Position numbers and translations under genes: made by a program
Notes under the pieces: generated by a model
Told to the model about the DNA's origin: nothing
Databases searched by the model: none
What the model saw: only the letters and a program-made list of their open reading frames with translations
In this document: piece after piece, positions 33,101 through 37,252 of the stretch
Layout of the letters: each line of letters starts with the position of its first letter
How positions within the stretch are numbered: the stretch's first letter is position 1
Source of the DNA: Verrucomicrobiota bacterium
GTDB lineage: Bacteria > Verrucomicrobiota > Verrucomicrobiia > Verrucomicrobiales > Akkermansiaceae
Reading direction: 5' to 3'
Length of the DNA: 46,267 nucleotides
Assembly: GCA_026397725.1 (NCBI GenBank)
Contig: JAPLUI010000262.1
Location: forward strand, 1-46,267

Positions 33101-33673
33101 GGTGGTGCTGTTATTGCCCAACTGGCCGGAACTATTGTTTCCCGCGGCGGCCACCGTGCCGTCCGCACAAAGCATGACGTTGTGCGAAGATCCGGTGGCG
33201 AACGCGGTGATGATCTTGCCGGCCAGCACGCCGCCCTGGTCCATCCGCGTCGGGCTGTACATGTTGGACAGACTGTTGTTGCCGTATTGGCCGCTCGAGT
33301 TGGATCCCCAAACCAGCACCCGCGTTTGCGCCCACTGCAACACCAGGTCGTTGCCGGTACCGCCGAAGTAGTTGGCTGAGAATTGATAGGTCACCCCGGC
33401 GAAGCTGAGATCCACAACCTGTCCCTGAGCCAGGTTGTCGAACGTGCCTTGAATGAAATCCGTGCCGGTGTTGTTGACCACCGTCAGGCAGGTTCCCACA
33501 GTTGGCGTGAAATTGAGCGCGAGGTCCACCGTGTTGCCCGTCGCGGTGTATCCCGCCGCACTTAGCGGCACATCGCTTGGGCTGTTGTAGGTGGCGTCCA
33601 CCACGGCAGCGCTGGCCGGCATGGCGAACAGGTGAACGGCTGCGATGGCGGCACGGAAGGTCTGGGTATTCAT
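15131..33673 (-). CDS. Giant secreted RCC1-propeller protein, nine modules (6180 aa)
   Basis: This 18.5 kb frame has no interruption. I choose ATG 33673, 38 codons inside the longest ORF, because it opens a signal peptide (MNTQTFRAAIAAVHLFAMPA, then SAA). The upstream codons are Pro/Thr-rich and overlap the regulatory region. Nine modules begin near residues 25, 702, 1366, 2038, 2716, 3391, 4063, 4738 and 5406, followed by a ~100-residue tail with DDDSDHDG and the end FMRLKVAQP. Each module has a beta domain, seven RCC1 blades and paired beta-sandwich domains. Modules 1 and 4-9 carry Fn3-like plus cadherin-like domains; modules 2 and 3 carry two cadherin-like domains and no Fn3. Nearly every blade carries a Cys in the motif LCADG. 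At 6180 residues it ranks among very large bacterial proteins. It is the promoter-proximal gene of the two-gene operon and is divergent from the lipoprotein/DUF502 unit. Adhesion or extracellular scaffold function is inferred. Confidence 0.93.
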   Translation of the reverse strand: MNTQTFRAAIAAVHLFAMPASAAVVDATYNSPSDVPLSAAGYTATGNTVDLALNFTPTVGTCLTVVNNTGTDFIQGTFDNLAQGQVVDLSFAGVTYQFSANYFGGTGNDLVLQWAQTRVLVWGSNSSGQYGNNSLSNMYSPTRMDQGGVLAGKIITAFATGSSHNVMLCADGTVAAAGNNSSGQLGNNSTTSSKTFVLLDTTGVLAGKTVIALATGDSHNLALCADGTLAAWGYNGDGQLGNNSTTNSSVPVLVDKTGVLASKTVIAVAAGNYHNLALCADGTLAAWGKNTYGSLGNNNTTNSLVPVLVDRSGVLADKTVVAISACSNFSLALCADGTLASWGLNSSGQLGNGTTTNSNVPVLVDRSGVLSGKMIATVTPGDHHVLCLCADGTLASWGDCYHGQLGNNTYTNSNVPVAINSMGVLAGKSIVMAAGGVSHSLALCADGTMAAWGYNYAGQLGNNTTTESTVPVAVITSGLGPAERLSGMIACSNCSLALVYSPRSPVAATQAPTGVLDTSATLNASVNAHGYNTAVTFEYGLTTSYGLVVAATPAFLTGGGTVAVATTLNGLLPGYTYHYRVVANNGNATVTGADMSFTTTTFASLAGMTLDGIALSPSFASTCNQYVATVPTATDRIRVTPAALFPDATVQVNGVTVASGAASDPLALAEGNNVITIVVSAAGGGNTQTYTIVVTRLPAVYAFNSPADVPVTAGGVQVAGNTITFALNCALPTGATLTVINNTGRGLISGQFSNLAQGQAVNLSYNKVTYPLVANYYGGSGNDLVLQWAWTKAYAWGYNARGQLGNNSTTTSSVPVAVISSGILAAKSITAMTASSTDSFALCADGVLAGWGMNSSGQLGNGTTTDSKVPTAVTTSGVLAGKTIMRVTAGSDTIHALCNDSTLAYWPATGYVPAILAPGSVLAGKTITAVASGGSHCLILCEDGTLAAYGSNNYGQLGNGSTTSSSVPVAVSTSGILFGKAVIAIAAGTFHSLALCSDGTLASWGANDSSVLGNGTSAFSVTTPVAVVATGVLAGKTVKSIAAGYSHNVVLCADGTLATWGLNSYGQLGNGGSASSNVPVAVTTSGMLSGKTISAIAAGSGYSCALCADGTLTTWGNNVFGQLGTGNTTSSNVPVAVATSSLGPREKFVAVATNPSGNHALAIAAIPLSNNCNLAALGVGSGILDPVFSPGVMTYTLRVAHGTPSVTVTPTVEDATATLTVNGAALASGATSPAISLSPGHSTITIGVTAQDGTTNSYVMNVRDDSSLAGLSLSYGKLLPGFSPFVRSYNACVAISTSTLRVTPTAADATAAITVNGSPVPSGNASAPVNLNLGTNMVTVTVTALDGTTTSYQISVLRPMPVNYAYSAADAVPVDIMGYDATDNTVNLSLGFAPAIGTNLTVIRRADNGIQTGRFSNLAQGQVVTLTYDNHNYAFAANYYGGTGNDLVLQWANNRIYAWGDNYYGQLGVGTTAAGKAPAPVTASGVLAGKSITAIAESVSHSLALCADGTLAAWGLNTSGQLGDGTTANSNTPVAVNTGGVLLGKTVIAIAAGSTYSLALCADGTLAAWGDNSSGQFGDGTVYSSSVPAAVRATGTLVDKSIIAIAAGDSHNLALCADGQVAAWGANTYGQLGDGTTIMREVPVNVVTTGVLAGRAVTAIAAGASHSLALCADGTVVAWGYNNNSQLGNNSATNSSVPVAVNTTGVLAGRIVAAIAAGDSHNLVICTDGTLASWGYNYYGQLGRSTSSLVPGAIDVSGILAGKTVTAITAGFYHSLALCTDGSLAAWGDNSHGQLGNGTTTSSTVPVAVVTSSLGSGEKFAVLARGRSNHTLAVAAAPVSSNSSLVGVTLTPGFLDGAFAPATTSYTARVLHGTTALTVTPVAAASATLTVNGVALASGATSPPVPLSPGNMTLTIQVTAQDGVGTTSYVITVRDDATLAGLTLNAGTLAPPFSPALAGYVNYVPTATAAVTVTPRATDSTAAIMVNGAAVASGAASSPINLVPGSNTVNVTVTALDGTTTAYQVSVIRQVPLSYTYNSATVVPVTAASYTAAGNTADLTLNFMPAAGVSMMVVKLTGNGVIEGTFDNLRQWQTVSLTYNGVSYQFVANYRGGSGNDLVLEWANTRLLAWGYNNNGQLGNNGTTNSSFAVPVDTSGALAGITVVRTATGSSHSLALCADGTLAAWGVNSSHQLGSTSTANSSVPMEVDRSGALSGKTVVAISAGGSHSLALCADGTVVAWGANSYGQLGCGSRGTGTSWSLPVMVDQTGVLAGKFVLAVSAGPNHSLALCTDGTLAAWGYNTNGELGNASGAPSNVPVAVSQSGALAGKSVTAITAGGEHNLVLCADGSLVTWGSNSHYQLGTNSTTTPGVPVAVTTSGVLAGYTVTAIAAGYYHNLVLCSNGTMSAWGYNDYGQLGNNGTSTSTLPVLVTQTGILAGKAVVAISAGSNQGLALCSDGSLAAWGYNTYGALGNNSTTNSSVPVWVTTTMLRTGERFARTDAGRSSGHSVAMVAMSLPPLATTLAASNISNTAATLNGSVNPQGTDATAVFEYGPSASYGTTVVAAPASVSGTAATAVSASFGGLRPGTIYHFRLAATGPSGTIKGADMTFTTTRDAVLSGLTMDGGALYPAFAGNITRYVATVPYAVTSVTLTPVCALADSTVMVNGITVASGSASNPLALTAGNNAITTEVTGAGGATTQTYIITVTRLPQTFTYNSATDTPVTATDFAATGTAPAFALNYAPTPGTTLKVVNNTGLFPVQSAFSNLAQGQAVNLVYNGVIYPFVANYFGGTGNDLVLQWANNRLLGWGNNYDGQLGNTSVSSSIAAVPVDMTGVLAGKAVIALAVGGYHNLALCADNTLAAWGENANGQLGNNSTVTSKTPVSVTHSGLLAGKTITAVAAGGSHSLALCADGTLAAWGSNSYGQLGNHGTAASSVPMPVDLTGVLAGRTVIAIAAGDTTSFALCADGAVAAWGDNTNGRLGNNSPTSSSVPVLVEQTGVLAGKTVMALDAGGTFTLALCTDGTLAAWGQNTYGQLGNNATTHSRVPVPVDRSGVLAGRTVTGIGAGNSHGMVLCSDGKVAAWGYNSIGQLGNNSTTNSSVPVLLTQTGVLSGKTITAIASGTYHNLALCTDGFLAAWGSNNYSQLGVSSISTSSVPVTASGTNLATGEVISAVHAGSLHNQMLVASPPPPAAASLAATTIIDTGATVRGTVNGNGRTTTISFEYGLTSSYGASATATPATATGTTATAASAAISGLLPGTTYHYRIVAASTGGTAKGADMTFTTGTLATLASLTLDGGTLAPAFSGNTTGYLTTVPFTTPSITLTPVVMSSGATVTVAGVPVASGATSAPLSLTVGDTGINLTVTAAGGGYARTYSVTVTRLPQTLTFNTATDAPVTAAGFAAAGSVPPMVLNHVPVTGATLTVVRNTAQSLIAGAFANLAQGQQVWLSYGGITYPYVANYFGGTGNDLVLQWANTRLMGWGYNNYGQLGNTGYANSSVAVPVNMSGVLAGKTVTAIAAGNASNLALCADGTLAAWGYNYHGELGNTSNSNSSVPVAVDMTGVLAGKTVTAITSGNYHHLALCADGTLAAWGYNSSGQLGNNSTTDSSVPVAVNQTGVLAGKTITAIAAGYYHSLALCADGTLAAWGANDAGQLGNTSTTNSKVPALVTQTGVLAGKTIMAITSGGNHNLVLCADGTVASWGYNGYGQLGNNSTTNSSVPVLVTQTGMLAGKTVTAIAAGENHSLVLCANGTMAAWGYNNYGCLGNNSTTNSSVPVMVTQTGVLAGKSVVAIGTGYHHNLAVCADGSMAAWGYDNYGQLGNNSTTQSNVPVMVSTSTMQTGECFMSAKGGYEYSLAMVASPPTPVVETLAATAVGDTGATLNGSVNAQGNSATVTFEYGPTSAYGSTLTATPVSVGGATATAVSATAGGLWAGSTYHYRVVAVGPGGTVRGADMTFTTGTLATLANLTLSNGVLTPAFNSTTMGYLATVPGTVTTLTLTPVATTGSSTVRINGATVPSGSAGSPIPLAVSDNIISIVVTAPDGVNTLAYTVKVTRQPLAYTYNSATDVPLTANGFVASGNVASFVLNHVPVAGTCLTVVNNTGVVPIQGYFDNLTQGQTVPLTYGGQTYAFVANYHGGTGNDLVLQWANIRLLAWGSNGSGQLGNNGASSSSVPGPVDMSGVLAGKTVITVAEGASFNLALCADGTLAAWGANASGQLGNNNTSTIYAPVSVDQAGVLAGKSVAAIAAGDSHCLALCTDGSLAAWGQGDSGQLGNNSTTNSSVPVRVTQTGVLAGKTIIAIAAGSYHNLALCADGTLAAWGRNDYGALGNNRTTAASVPVLVDRSGVLAGKTIIAIAAGGVHSLVLCADGTLAAWGYNGYGQLGIGSTSNRIVPALVTQSGVLAGKQVTAVSCGSNHSLVLCADGTVATWGSNNYGQLGNKGLTSISVPVAVVLTGVLTGKTVAAIASGANHCLALCTDHSLAAWGSNNNSQLGNSSTTDSTEPVMVSTSALGSGENIIAAGGGTNFSLAMVATQEQPVAATLAASGVTDASAVLNGSVDARNTGTGVSFEWGLTASYGITLTGSPASVAGTTPTAVSATVSGLLAGTTYHYRTVATRAGVKVTGGDMTFTTSASATLSNLIVSSGDLAPAFVRTRTVYCATVPDATSHLTVTPVATVPTSTIRVNGVTVSSGTASVPITLAAGDNGISISVTAADGINNQTYTLQVTRMLSAITFNSATDVPMTVSEFAAAGVLPPVVLNHTPLPGSTLTLVNNTGGNPIRGTFDNLRQGQRVPLTFAGVTYLFVASYFGGSGNDLVLQWANTRLLAWGDNSYGQLGDNTTTQRTIPTPVVMSGALACKTVTTAVSGYHHVLALCADGTLAAWGDNWAGQLGNGTTGSSKVPVAVNQSGALAGKLVVKIATSGSHSLALCADGTLAEWGNYYTDQAADHTVPALVDLSGVLAGRMVTAIAVGDNHSLALCSDGTLATWGYNSYGQLGSGLPNSIVPVLVNRTGVLAGKTVTTIAAGAWHNLALCSDGTLTAWGYNNYGQLGNNTTTNSTVPVAVTQSGVLAGKTVTAIAGGGYHSLALCADGTLTSWGYNGSGQLGNNTTTNSSVPVAVTQTGQLSGRTITAISGGGYHSLALCQDGKLATWGSTSNGQLGNGSTGNSNVPVAVSTSAFRNGERLATASAGSIQCLALVASPQSPVVTTLAATDILDTGATLNGSVTTNGMDCTLSFEYGLTPSYGSTVAATPASVSGSAMSTPAHADLGNLIPGTTWHYRFTVTTAGVMTPGEDMTITTSTAATLTNLTLGGGALVPAFTMNHSRYIATVPFVTSAITVTPLATQGTAAITVNGNATPSGTAAGPLSLAVGENAVTIVVTAADGVNTKTYQVAVTRLPASFTFNSATDVPLTTGDFTATGDAPALVLNHAPQTGTRLTIVRCAGNMPIQGVFANLTHGQLVYLTCGGLKYAFVADYHGGSGNDLVLQWANTRLLAWGYNNAGQLGNNSTTNSSIPVPVNSSGVLAGRTVLASAAGNNHGLALCADGSLAAWGDNTYGQLGNNTTTNSSIPVPVDQSGVLAGKRVVAIAAGANHNLALCADGTLAAWGSNDYGELGFGTLKMSVPVLVNQTGVLAGKRIVNIAAGANLSLAHCSDGTVAAWGYNASGQLGNNSTVNSNVPVMVIQTGVLAGTTVTSIAAGGSHNLALCADGTAASWGSNSYGQLGNYSAVNSGVPVRVNLTGVLAGKPVTAMAAGANHSLALCTDGTLVAWGYDNYGQLGNNSLWDSYVPVAVNQSDVLASKTVTAMAAGGGHSLVLCTDGSMAAWGDNTYGQLGNSSTTRSIVPVTVVTDVSGLAAGLRFMMMGGGASHSLALAAMPMPSALSLPATGIAGTGATLNGMVNAAGNDTTVSFEFGPTHAYGSTIAALPSSLAGASDTNVSANLSGLPPGTPFHYRVVAVTNSGVMVNSADMTFTTPSNNALLSALNLNVGTLVPAFGRAVTSYLATVSNATNSVTVTPVTDHPGASVKVNGMPVGSGSASGVLNLAVGANTITTVVTAEDGTTTMSYVIVVNRQPAPDDDSDHDGIPYLVEYAFGLDPLSNSSGQLPQPHMVAKRWEIRFNEPAGVTGITYGAQWSSSLQPGSWTDIPDIGSGTEHVFSVPAETAPKLFMRLKVAQP
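15181..15530 (-). repeat. Long direct repeat, copy in larger giant gene (matches 6678-7027)
   Basis: This is the partner of the repeat at 6678-7027. Recombination between the copies would delete the 8.5 kb smaller gene while leaving the larger gene with an intact tail. It may also confuse short-read assembly here. Confidence 0.85.
15450..33600 (-). repeat. Array of nine ~2.02 kb modules in the larger giant gene
   Basis: Approximate module limits are M1 33600-31568, M2 31567-29576, M3 29575-27560, M4 27559-25526, M5 25525-23500, M6 23499-21486, M7 21485-19461, M8 19460-17456 and M9 17455-15450. Counting the AWG...QLG signature gives seven blades in each, 63 in total. Blade 3 of M2 (~30925-30975) and of M8 (~18815-18870) is degenerate but kept. 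Module length varies only from about 1.99 to 2.035 kb. Blade DNA in M6 is the most uniform, with repeated NNSTTNSSVPV-type linkers. Confidence 0.85.
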
Positions 33674-33826
33674 GGCGGCAGGTGCGACGAGTGACAGGCG
33701 GCCCCAGATCTTCGCCCAATGGACAGCTAAACCAAGCCAGGTGGCTGGGGGACGGGAAGATGTAGTTGTGCATGGGGGTGGAGTCAATGACCAATTGGAT
33801 GGGCGGCGGCAACAGGTTCCGGGAGC

Positions 33827-33855
33827 TTGACACGGCGGCCACCTCCATTTGAAAT
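33827..33855 (+). promoter_or_regulatory. Putative sigma-70-type promoter for the lipoprotein/DUF502 unit
   Basis: A perfect TTGACA (33827-33832) is followed after 17 bp by TGAAAT (33850-33855), which matches four of six -10 positions. A start near 33862 would give a ~33-base leader to the small lipoprotein ORF at 33895. It lies in the divergent region between that unit and the giant operon. No promoter for the giant operon could be recognised with confidence. Confidence 0.35.
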
Positions 33856-33894
33856 CGGGTGTGTAACCCGCCGCACGCTCGTTCCCCTGAATCG

Positions 33895-33999
33895 ATGAAC
33901 CATTCTTCCGCTCACCCTGCCTTCCGGTTTTTCATTGTCGTGCCCTGCTGTATTCTCCTGCTGGCAGGGTGCCATCGCGCAAAAGACCAGGGCCCCTGA
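33895..33999 (+). CDS. Predicted 34-residue lipoprotein
   Basis: A 34-codon frame starts at ATG 33895 and ends at TGA 33999. It reads as a minimal lipoprotein: an N-terminal segment with one Arg, a hydrophobic stretch FFIVVPCCILLL, and a lipobox LLAGC with the modifiable Cys at residue 26, leaving a nine-residue mature peptide rich in charged residues. Size and layout recall entericidin-type small lipoproteins, but I see no sequence identity to name it. It lies 43 bp upstream of the DUF502 gene on the same strand and just downstream of a plausible promoter. There is no clear Shine-Dalgarno, so it may be chance. The DUF502 ORF could overlap it if started at 33935, but that start is poorer. Confidence 0.4.
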   Translation: MNHSSAHPAFRFFIVVPCCILLLAGCHRAKDQGP

Positions 34000-34042
34000 A
34001 CGGGGTCTGCAAGAAATCCGTTGGACCGCAGTAAACACCGGT

Positions 34043-34696
34043 ATGCATGTAGCCAACCACAACTCGCTGACGGCGCACCTGCGGAAGACCCTCCTGACGG
34101 GGGTGGTGCTGCTGGTGCCACTGGTCGTGACCGCCAAGGTGCTCCAGATCCTGTTTCATTTCACCGACGGCCTGTTGGGTCCCATTCTGTCGCGGATTTT
34201 GGGCAAGCCGGTGCCCGGTTTGGGGCTGCTGTTGTTCCTGATCGGGATCTATCTGGTGGGCCTGACCTGCCGGACCTTCGTGGGCAAGCTGGTGTTGAAG
34301 TGGATCGAGAGTCTCATCGGCCGGATCCCGCTGGCACGCACGATTTATTCGGGGGTCAAGCAGTTGCTCGGGCCCTTCGGCGATGGCTCGGGCAGGACCT
34401 TCGGCAAGGCGGTGATGGTGGAGTATCCGGCCCCGGGGATTTACACGTACGGGTTCCTCGTCAAGGAACACCTGCGCGACTCCAAAGGCAACGAACTCGT
34501 CAATGTCTTCATTTCCTCCAATCACCTGCATCTCGGGGCTGTCATCGTCGTTGACCGCCGATTGGTCATCGATCTGAACATGACCTTTGAGGACATGATC
34601 AAGCTCATGGCTTCATGCGGGGCGGCCGCTCCGCACATTGAGCGGCTTCCCACCAACTATCCCTCGCCGGCTCTCGTTCCGGTGGATGATCCTTGA
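34043..34696 (+). CDS. DUF502 family inner-membrane protein (217 aa)
   Basis: This is a conserved membrane protein of the DUF502 family, whose biochemical role is not established. Two hydrophobic segments are clear: residues ~17-38 (LLTGVVLLVPLVVTAKVL) and ~58-80 (PGLGLLLFLIGIYLVGLTC). They are followed by the family hallmark RIPLARTIYSGVKQL at ~93-107 and a soluble beta-rich domain with VNVFISSNHLHLG. Length matches the family. ATG 34043 is preferred over the in-frame ATG at 33935, because the earlier 36 residues are not membrane-protein-like and overlap the lipoprotein ORF. The gene is convergent with the GH92/peptidase remnant, with 55 bp between stops. The C-terminal ~25 residues are Pro-rich and variable, as is usual in the family. 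Confidence 0.88.
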   Translation: MHVANHNSLTAHLRKTLLTGVVLLVPLVVTAKVLQILFHFTDGLLGPILSRILGKPVPGLGLLLFLIGIYLVGLTCRTFVGKLVLKWIESLIGRIPLARTIYSGVKQLLGPFGDGSGRTFGKAVMVEYPAPGIYTYGFLVKEHLRDSKGNELVNVFISSNHLHLGAVIVVDRRLVIDLNMTFEDMIKLMASCGAAAPHIERLPTNYPSPALVPVDDP

Positions 34697-34751
34697 GACT
34701 CCGATGTGTCCAGTTTGGTGAAATTCACCTGCCCGTCCTGCATGCCCCCCC

Positions 34752-36389
34752 TCAGCGCCGACCTTCGGCGATGGCCCGCTTCCACTCTGCGGCGAGTTCA
34801 CTAACCGTTTTGCCGGTCCAGGTTTTCCACAACGCGTCGCCATAGCGTCCCTCGCGGGCGGCGGTGTTGAGCTGTTGAGGCAGAGCCTTGTCCTGGGTGG
34901 TGACCACCCAGTCGAGGAAATTCGCGCTTACCCGGTAGCTGGCGTCATGCTTGGCCTGACTGGCATCGCGGATGACGGCCCCCTTGGATTGCGGCTCGTA
35001 AAGGAACCAGCGGATGTAGTCGGCAAGACCCTCGGTGACCCAGAGCGGTGGGAGGGTGGCCTGCGGGTTGGCACGCAGCACCTGGCGGTAGTTCTGCACC
35101 ACATGGCACAACTCGTGAACCACGCAGCCCTTGGCCTCGCCCTGCAACTGACTGGCAATCCACAGTGCATTGAGTGAGATCTTGCAGCCACCGGTATAGG
35201 CCGGCATGCCGCCCATGTCGGTGCGGAACTCAAGCTCAACCACCTCCGGCGCGCGGTAGCCGTCGCTGGGCAACAGCGCCACCAGCCTCGGATACCACTC
35301 CCGAACCACCGGCATCAGTTCCAACTCGCTCCAGGCTGTTAGATCGGGGGCCGTGGTGCTGTCAAAGATAAAGCGGAACTTGCCGTCGGCGGAAAGATGG
35401 CTGTTGACGATCGGCGGCGGCGGTGTGAGCCGTGCCACCGCCGCATCCTGCGCGTCGATCACATCGATCTCGCTGAAAAACGTGTTGCCGTGCGGGTCCT
35501 GGTCAGTCGGCTGGTTGCCGTGATTGAGGGGGTAAAGATCGAAGCGCTCGCCTGCGGCGTTGAAGCGGGTGGGCGCGGACTTCTCGAAGGCCTCGTTGAG
35601 GCGGCTGACAAAGCGCTCGCGGCCCATGGCCTGCACCAACCCTGGAACATCCTGCGGCACGAACCAGGTGTATTGCCATGCGTTGCCTTCGACAAAGCTG
35701 TCCCTGTGATACGGGTCGAACGGCGTCTGCCACTCACCATTGGCCTTGCGCGGCCGGGCCAAGCCGGTCTCCGCATCAAACTGGTTGCGCCAACTTTGCG
35801 AGCGCTTGAGGAAGGTCTCGGCCAAGTCCTTGCGGCCAAGTGCCAATGCCAACTGGGCCACACACCAGTCGTCGTAGGCATACTCATAGGTGTTAGAGCA
35901 CCACGGGCCTTTCCAGTCGCCCGGCTGGGCGCCGTCCACCGCCACATAGCCGTGCTTCAGATAGTTGCCGAGGTTTTCATTGCCGGCCCAGCCGCCGCCG
36001 GGTTGCTTTTGCGGCGTTGTGGTCTGCATCTTGACGATGGCTTCAAGGATCTTCTCCCGATCGAGCCCCTTGAGTCCGGCCTGGCAGGCGGCCACCAACA
36101 AGGCGATCTCATGCTCGGCCACCATGATGCTGATGTATTCGAGGCCGGCCGGGCCTTTGGCCAGCCAGCCGTTCGTGTCATAGAGCGCCAATTGCGATTT
36201 CACCCAGCGTGCCGACCATTCCGGGGCCACGAGGTTCATCATCTGGAGCAGGAAATCCAACATCACCCGTGCCTGCTCGCTGGCCGGGAAGGTGTAACGC
36301 TGCAGCGACGCGCGGGTGGTTGCAGTCAGTTCGGCCTTGATGCCGGGGTCCTTCTGCTCCGGGCCGGCCAGCTTGATTCCAGTCTGCAT
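34752..36389 (-). pseudogene. Chimeric ORF: GH92 mannosidase pieces joined to a basic-secretory-protein metallopeptidase domain
   Basis: The 545-codon frame is open but looks assembled from fragments. Residues ~14-46 match the end of the GH92 N-terminal domain (ELTATTRASLQRYTFPA). Residues ~47-297 match the GH92 (alpha/alpha)6 catalytic region (YEYAYDDWCVAQLALALG; ANAWQYTWFVPQDVPGL; NHGNQPTDQ). The joining part of GH92 and its C-terminal catalytic stretch are missing. Residues ~298-545 are a basic secretory protein (PF04450-like) domain with the zinc motif HELCH at 425-429 and WVTEGLADYIRW. There is no signal peptide, and an in-frame TAA lies 12 bases before the ATG. Internal deletions that kept frame, or a chimeric assembly, would explain it. 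GH92 activity is very unlikely; the peptidase domain could be intact. Domain calls are firm; gene status is inferred. Confidence 0.75.
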
Positions 36390-36419
36390 CTTGTCATGTT
36401 ACACATCATTGATGGTTAG

Positions 36420-36800
36420 CTATTGGTCGAGCGGCACGTTGGCCCAGGTCAGTGCGGCGATGCCGTTGGCACCGCGGATCAGACTGCCGGATTGTCCGTT
36501 CCAGTCCTTGCCGGAAAGGTAGGAAATCGCTTTGGCGGCGCATGGCGCGGCCAACTGGAGTGTGTTCGTGTTGCCATCGGCCTTGCCGCTGGTGATGGGC
36601 GCGGCGATCCCATCCAGGTAGATCATGGCTTTGCACTCATCCTTCCACTCCATCGCTTGGCCGAAATCCAGGGCGATTTCACGCTTGTCGGCACTGATGA
36701 ACCAGGCGTGCCTGAGGTTGGGTGCGGTGATCGCCTGTTGCGGGACCAAGCCATAGTTGTCCTGCTCGACCAACGGCGTGATCAGGTGACCGATCTGGAA
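36420..36800 (-). pseudogene. C-terminal fragment, possibly of a carbohydrate esterase (sialate O-acetylesterase-like)
   Basis: The last ~127 codons of this frame read as real protein (DNYGLVPQQAI, HAWFISADKREIALDFG, NGIAALTWANVPLDQ) and end at TAG 36420. Similar 'GANGIAALT..VP' tails occur at the ends of SASA-type esterases and related exported hydrolases; I recall this only loosely, so the name is tentative. Upstream the frame runs into a REP-like hairpin cluster, and no start or catalytic part is present. The fragment is in frame with the following GH92 chimera, separated by TAG and TAA stops. Confidence 0.5.
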
Positions 36801-36839
36801 GATGTTCAAAATTGGACGGCGGAGGTTAAGGGATGAGAA

Positions 36840-37030
36840 GGGCGTGGCAGCCGTGGCTGCCGCGTCCCGCGGCAGGCCGTGCTGGCGGCGTCCCGCCGCC
36901 AGGGATCTAACGGCAATTCGCCAGGCGCTCCGAAATCCGGGATCCTGCAACTGCGCTCCAATGGCGCTGCGGCCGGAGGCGCGCAGCCACGGCCTGCGGC
37001 CGGAGGCACGCAGCCACGCTCCGCGATCCG
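36840..37030. repeat. Cluster of REP-like hairpins and a 27-bp tandem repeat
   Basis: Three perfect 7-bp hairpins lie in 55 bases: GGCAGCC/GGCTGCC (36846-36861, loop GT), TGCCGCG/CGCGGCA (36858-36874, loop TCC) and GGCGGCG/CGCCGCC (36884-36900, loop TCC). About 65 bp on, two copies of a ~25-bp unit beginning CTGCGGCCGGAGGC lie at 36967 and 36994. The cluster separates two protein-like fragments on the minus strand that are in different frames, so it probably marks an insertion into dead gene sequence. Confidence 0.7.
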
Positions 37031-37049
37031 CGATCTCTTCGGCCCGCCT

Positions 37050-37222
37050 CGTTGCGCTTTGACCTTCACGAAGATTTTGCCGTTGGCGGGCGGGTTGGTC
37101 ACCGTAACCTCGACAGTTTGCGCATCACCACTCAGTTGATTCCGGTGATGGTCGGGGCCGCCGGTCGGCACCTGCGACCCAGTGTATCCGGAGAAGAACC
37201 AAAAACTCTGGAAAGTTGTCAC
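37050..37222 (-). pseudogene. Short exported-protein tail fragment
   Basis: The minus-strand frame encodes TVEVTVTNPPANGKIFVKVK, a beta-sandwich-like C-terminal sequence of the kind that ends exported enzymes in this group. It then runs into the REP cluster and becomes Arg/Pro-rich non-protein sequence. It has no start codon context or partner domain. I treat it as a relic. Confidence 0.4.
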
Positions 37223-37252
37223 GCGTCGTGTTGCAGGATGGGTAAGGATGGT

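Noticed and set aside
6940..33600. CRISPR-like regular repeats
   Set aside because: The ~165-bp periodicity is degenerate and in frame with RCC1 blades; there is no constant short repeat with unique spacers.
6694..33765. Long plus-strand ORFs opposite the giant genes (for example 20228-21304 and 22604-23611, over 330 codons)
   Set aside because: They are mirror frames of the RCC1 repeats, with repetitive His/Arg/Gly-rich, non-protein-like composition; the minus-strand frame is continuous and domain-structured.
33674..33787. Extension of the larger giant gene to 33787
   Set aside because: The extra 38 residues are Pro/Thr-rich, and ATG 33673 starts a proper signal peptide.
34756..34770. Hairpin CGCCGA/TCGGCG as a bidirectional terminator between DUF502 and the GH92 chimera
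   Set aside because: The stem is only 6 bp, lies within the last codons of the chimera and is not followed by a T-run on either strand.
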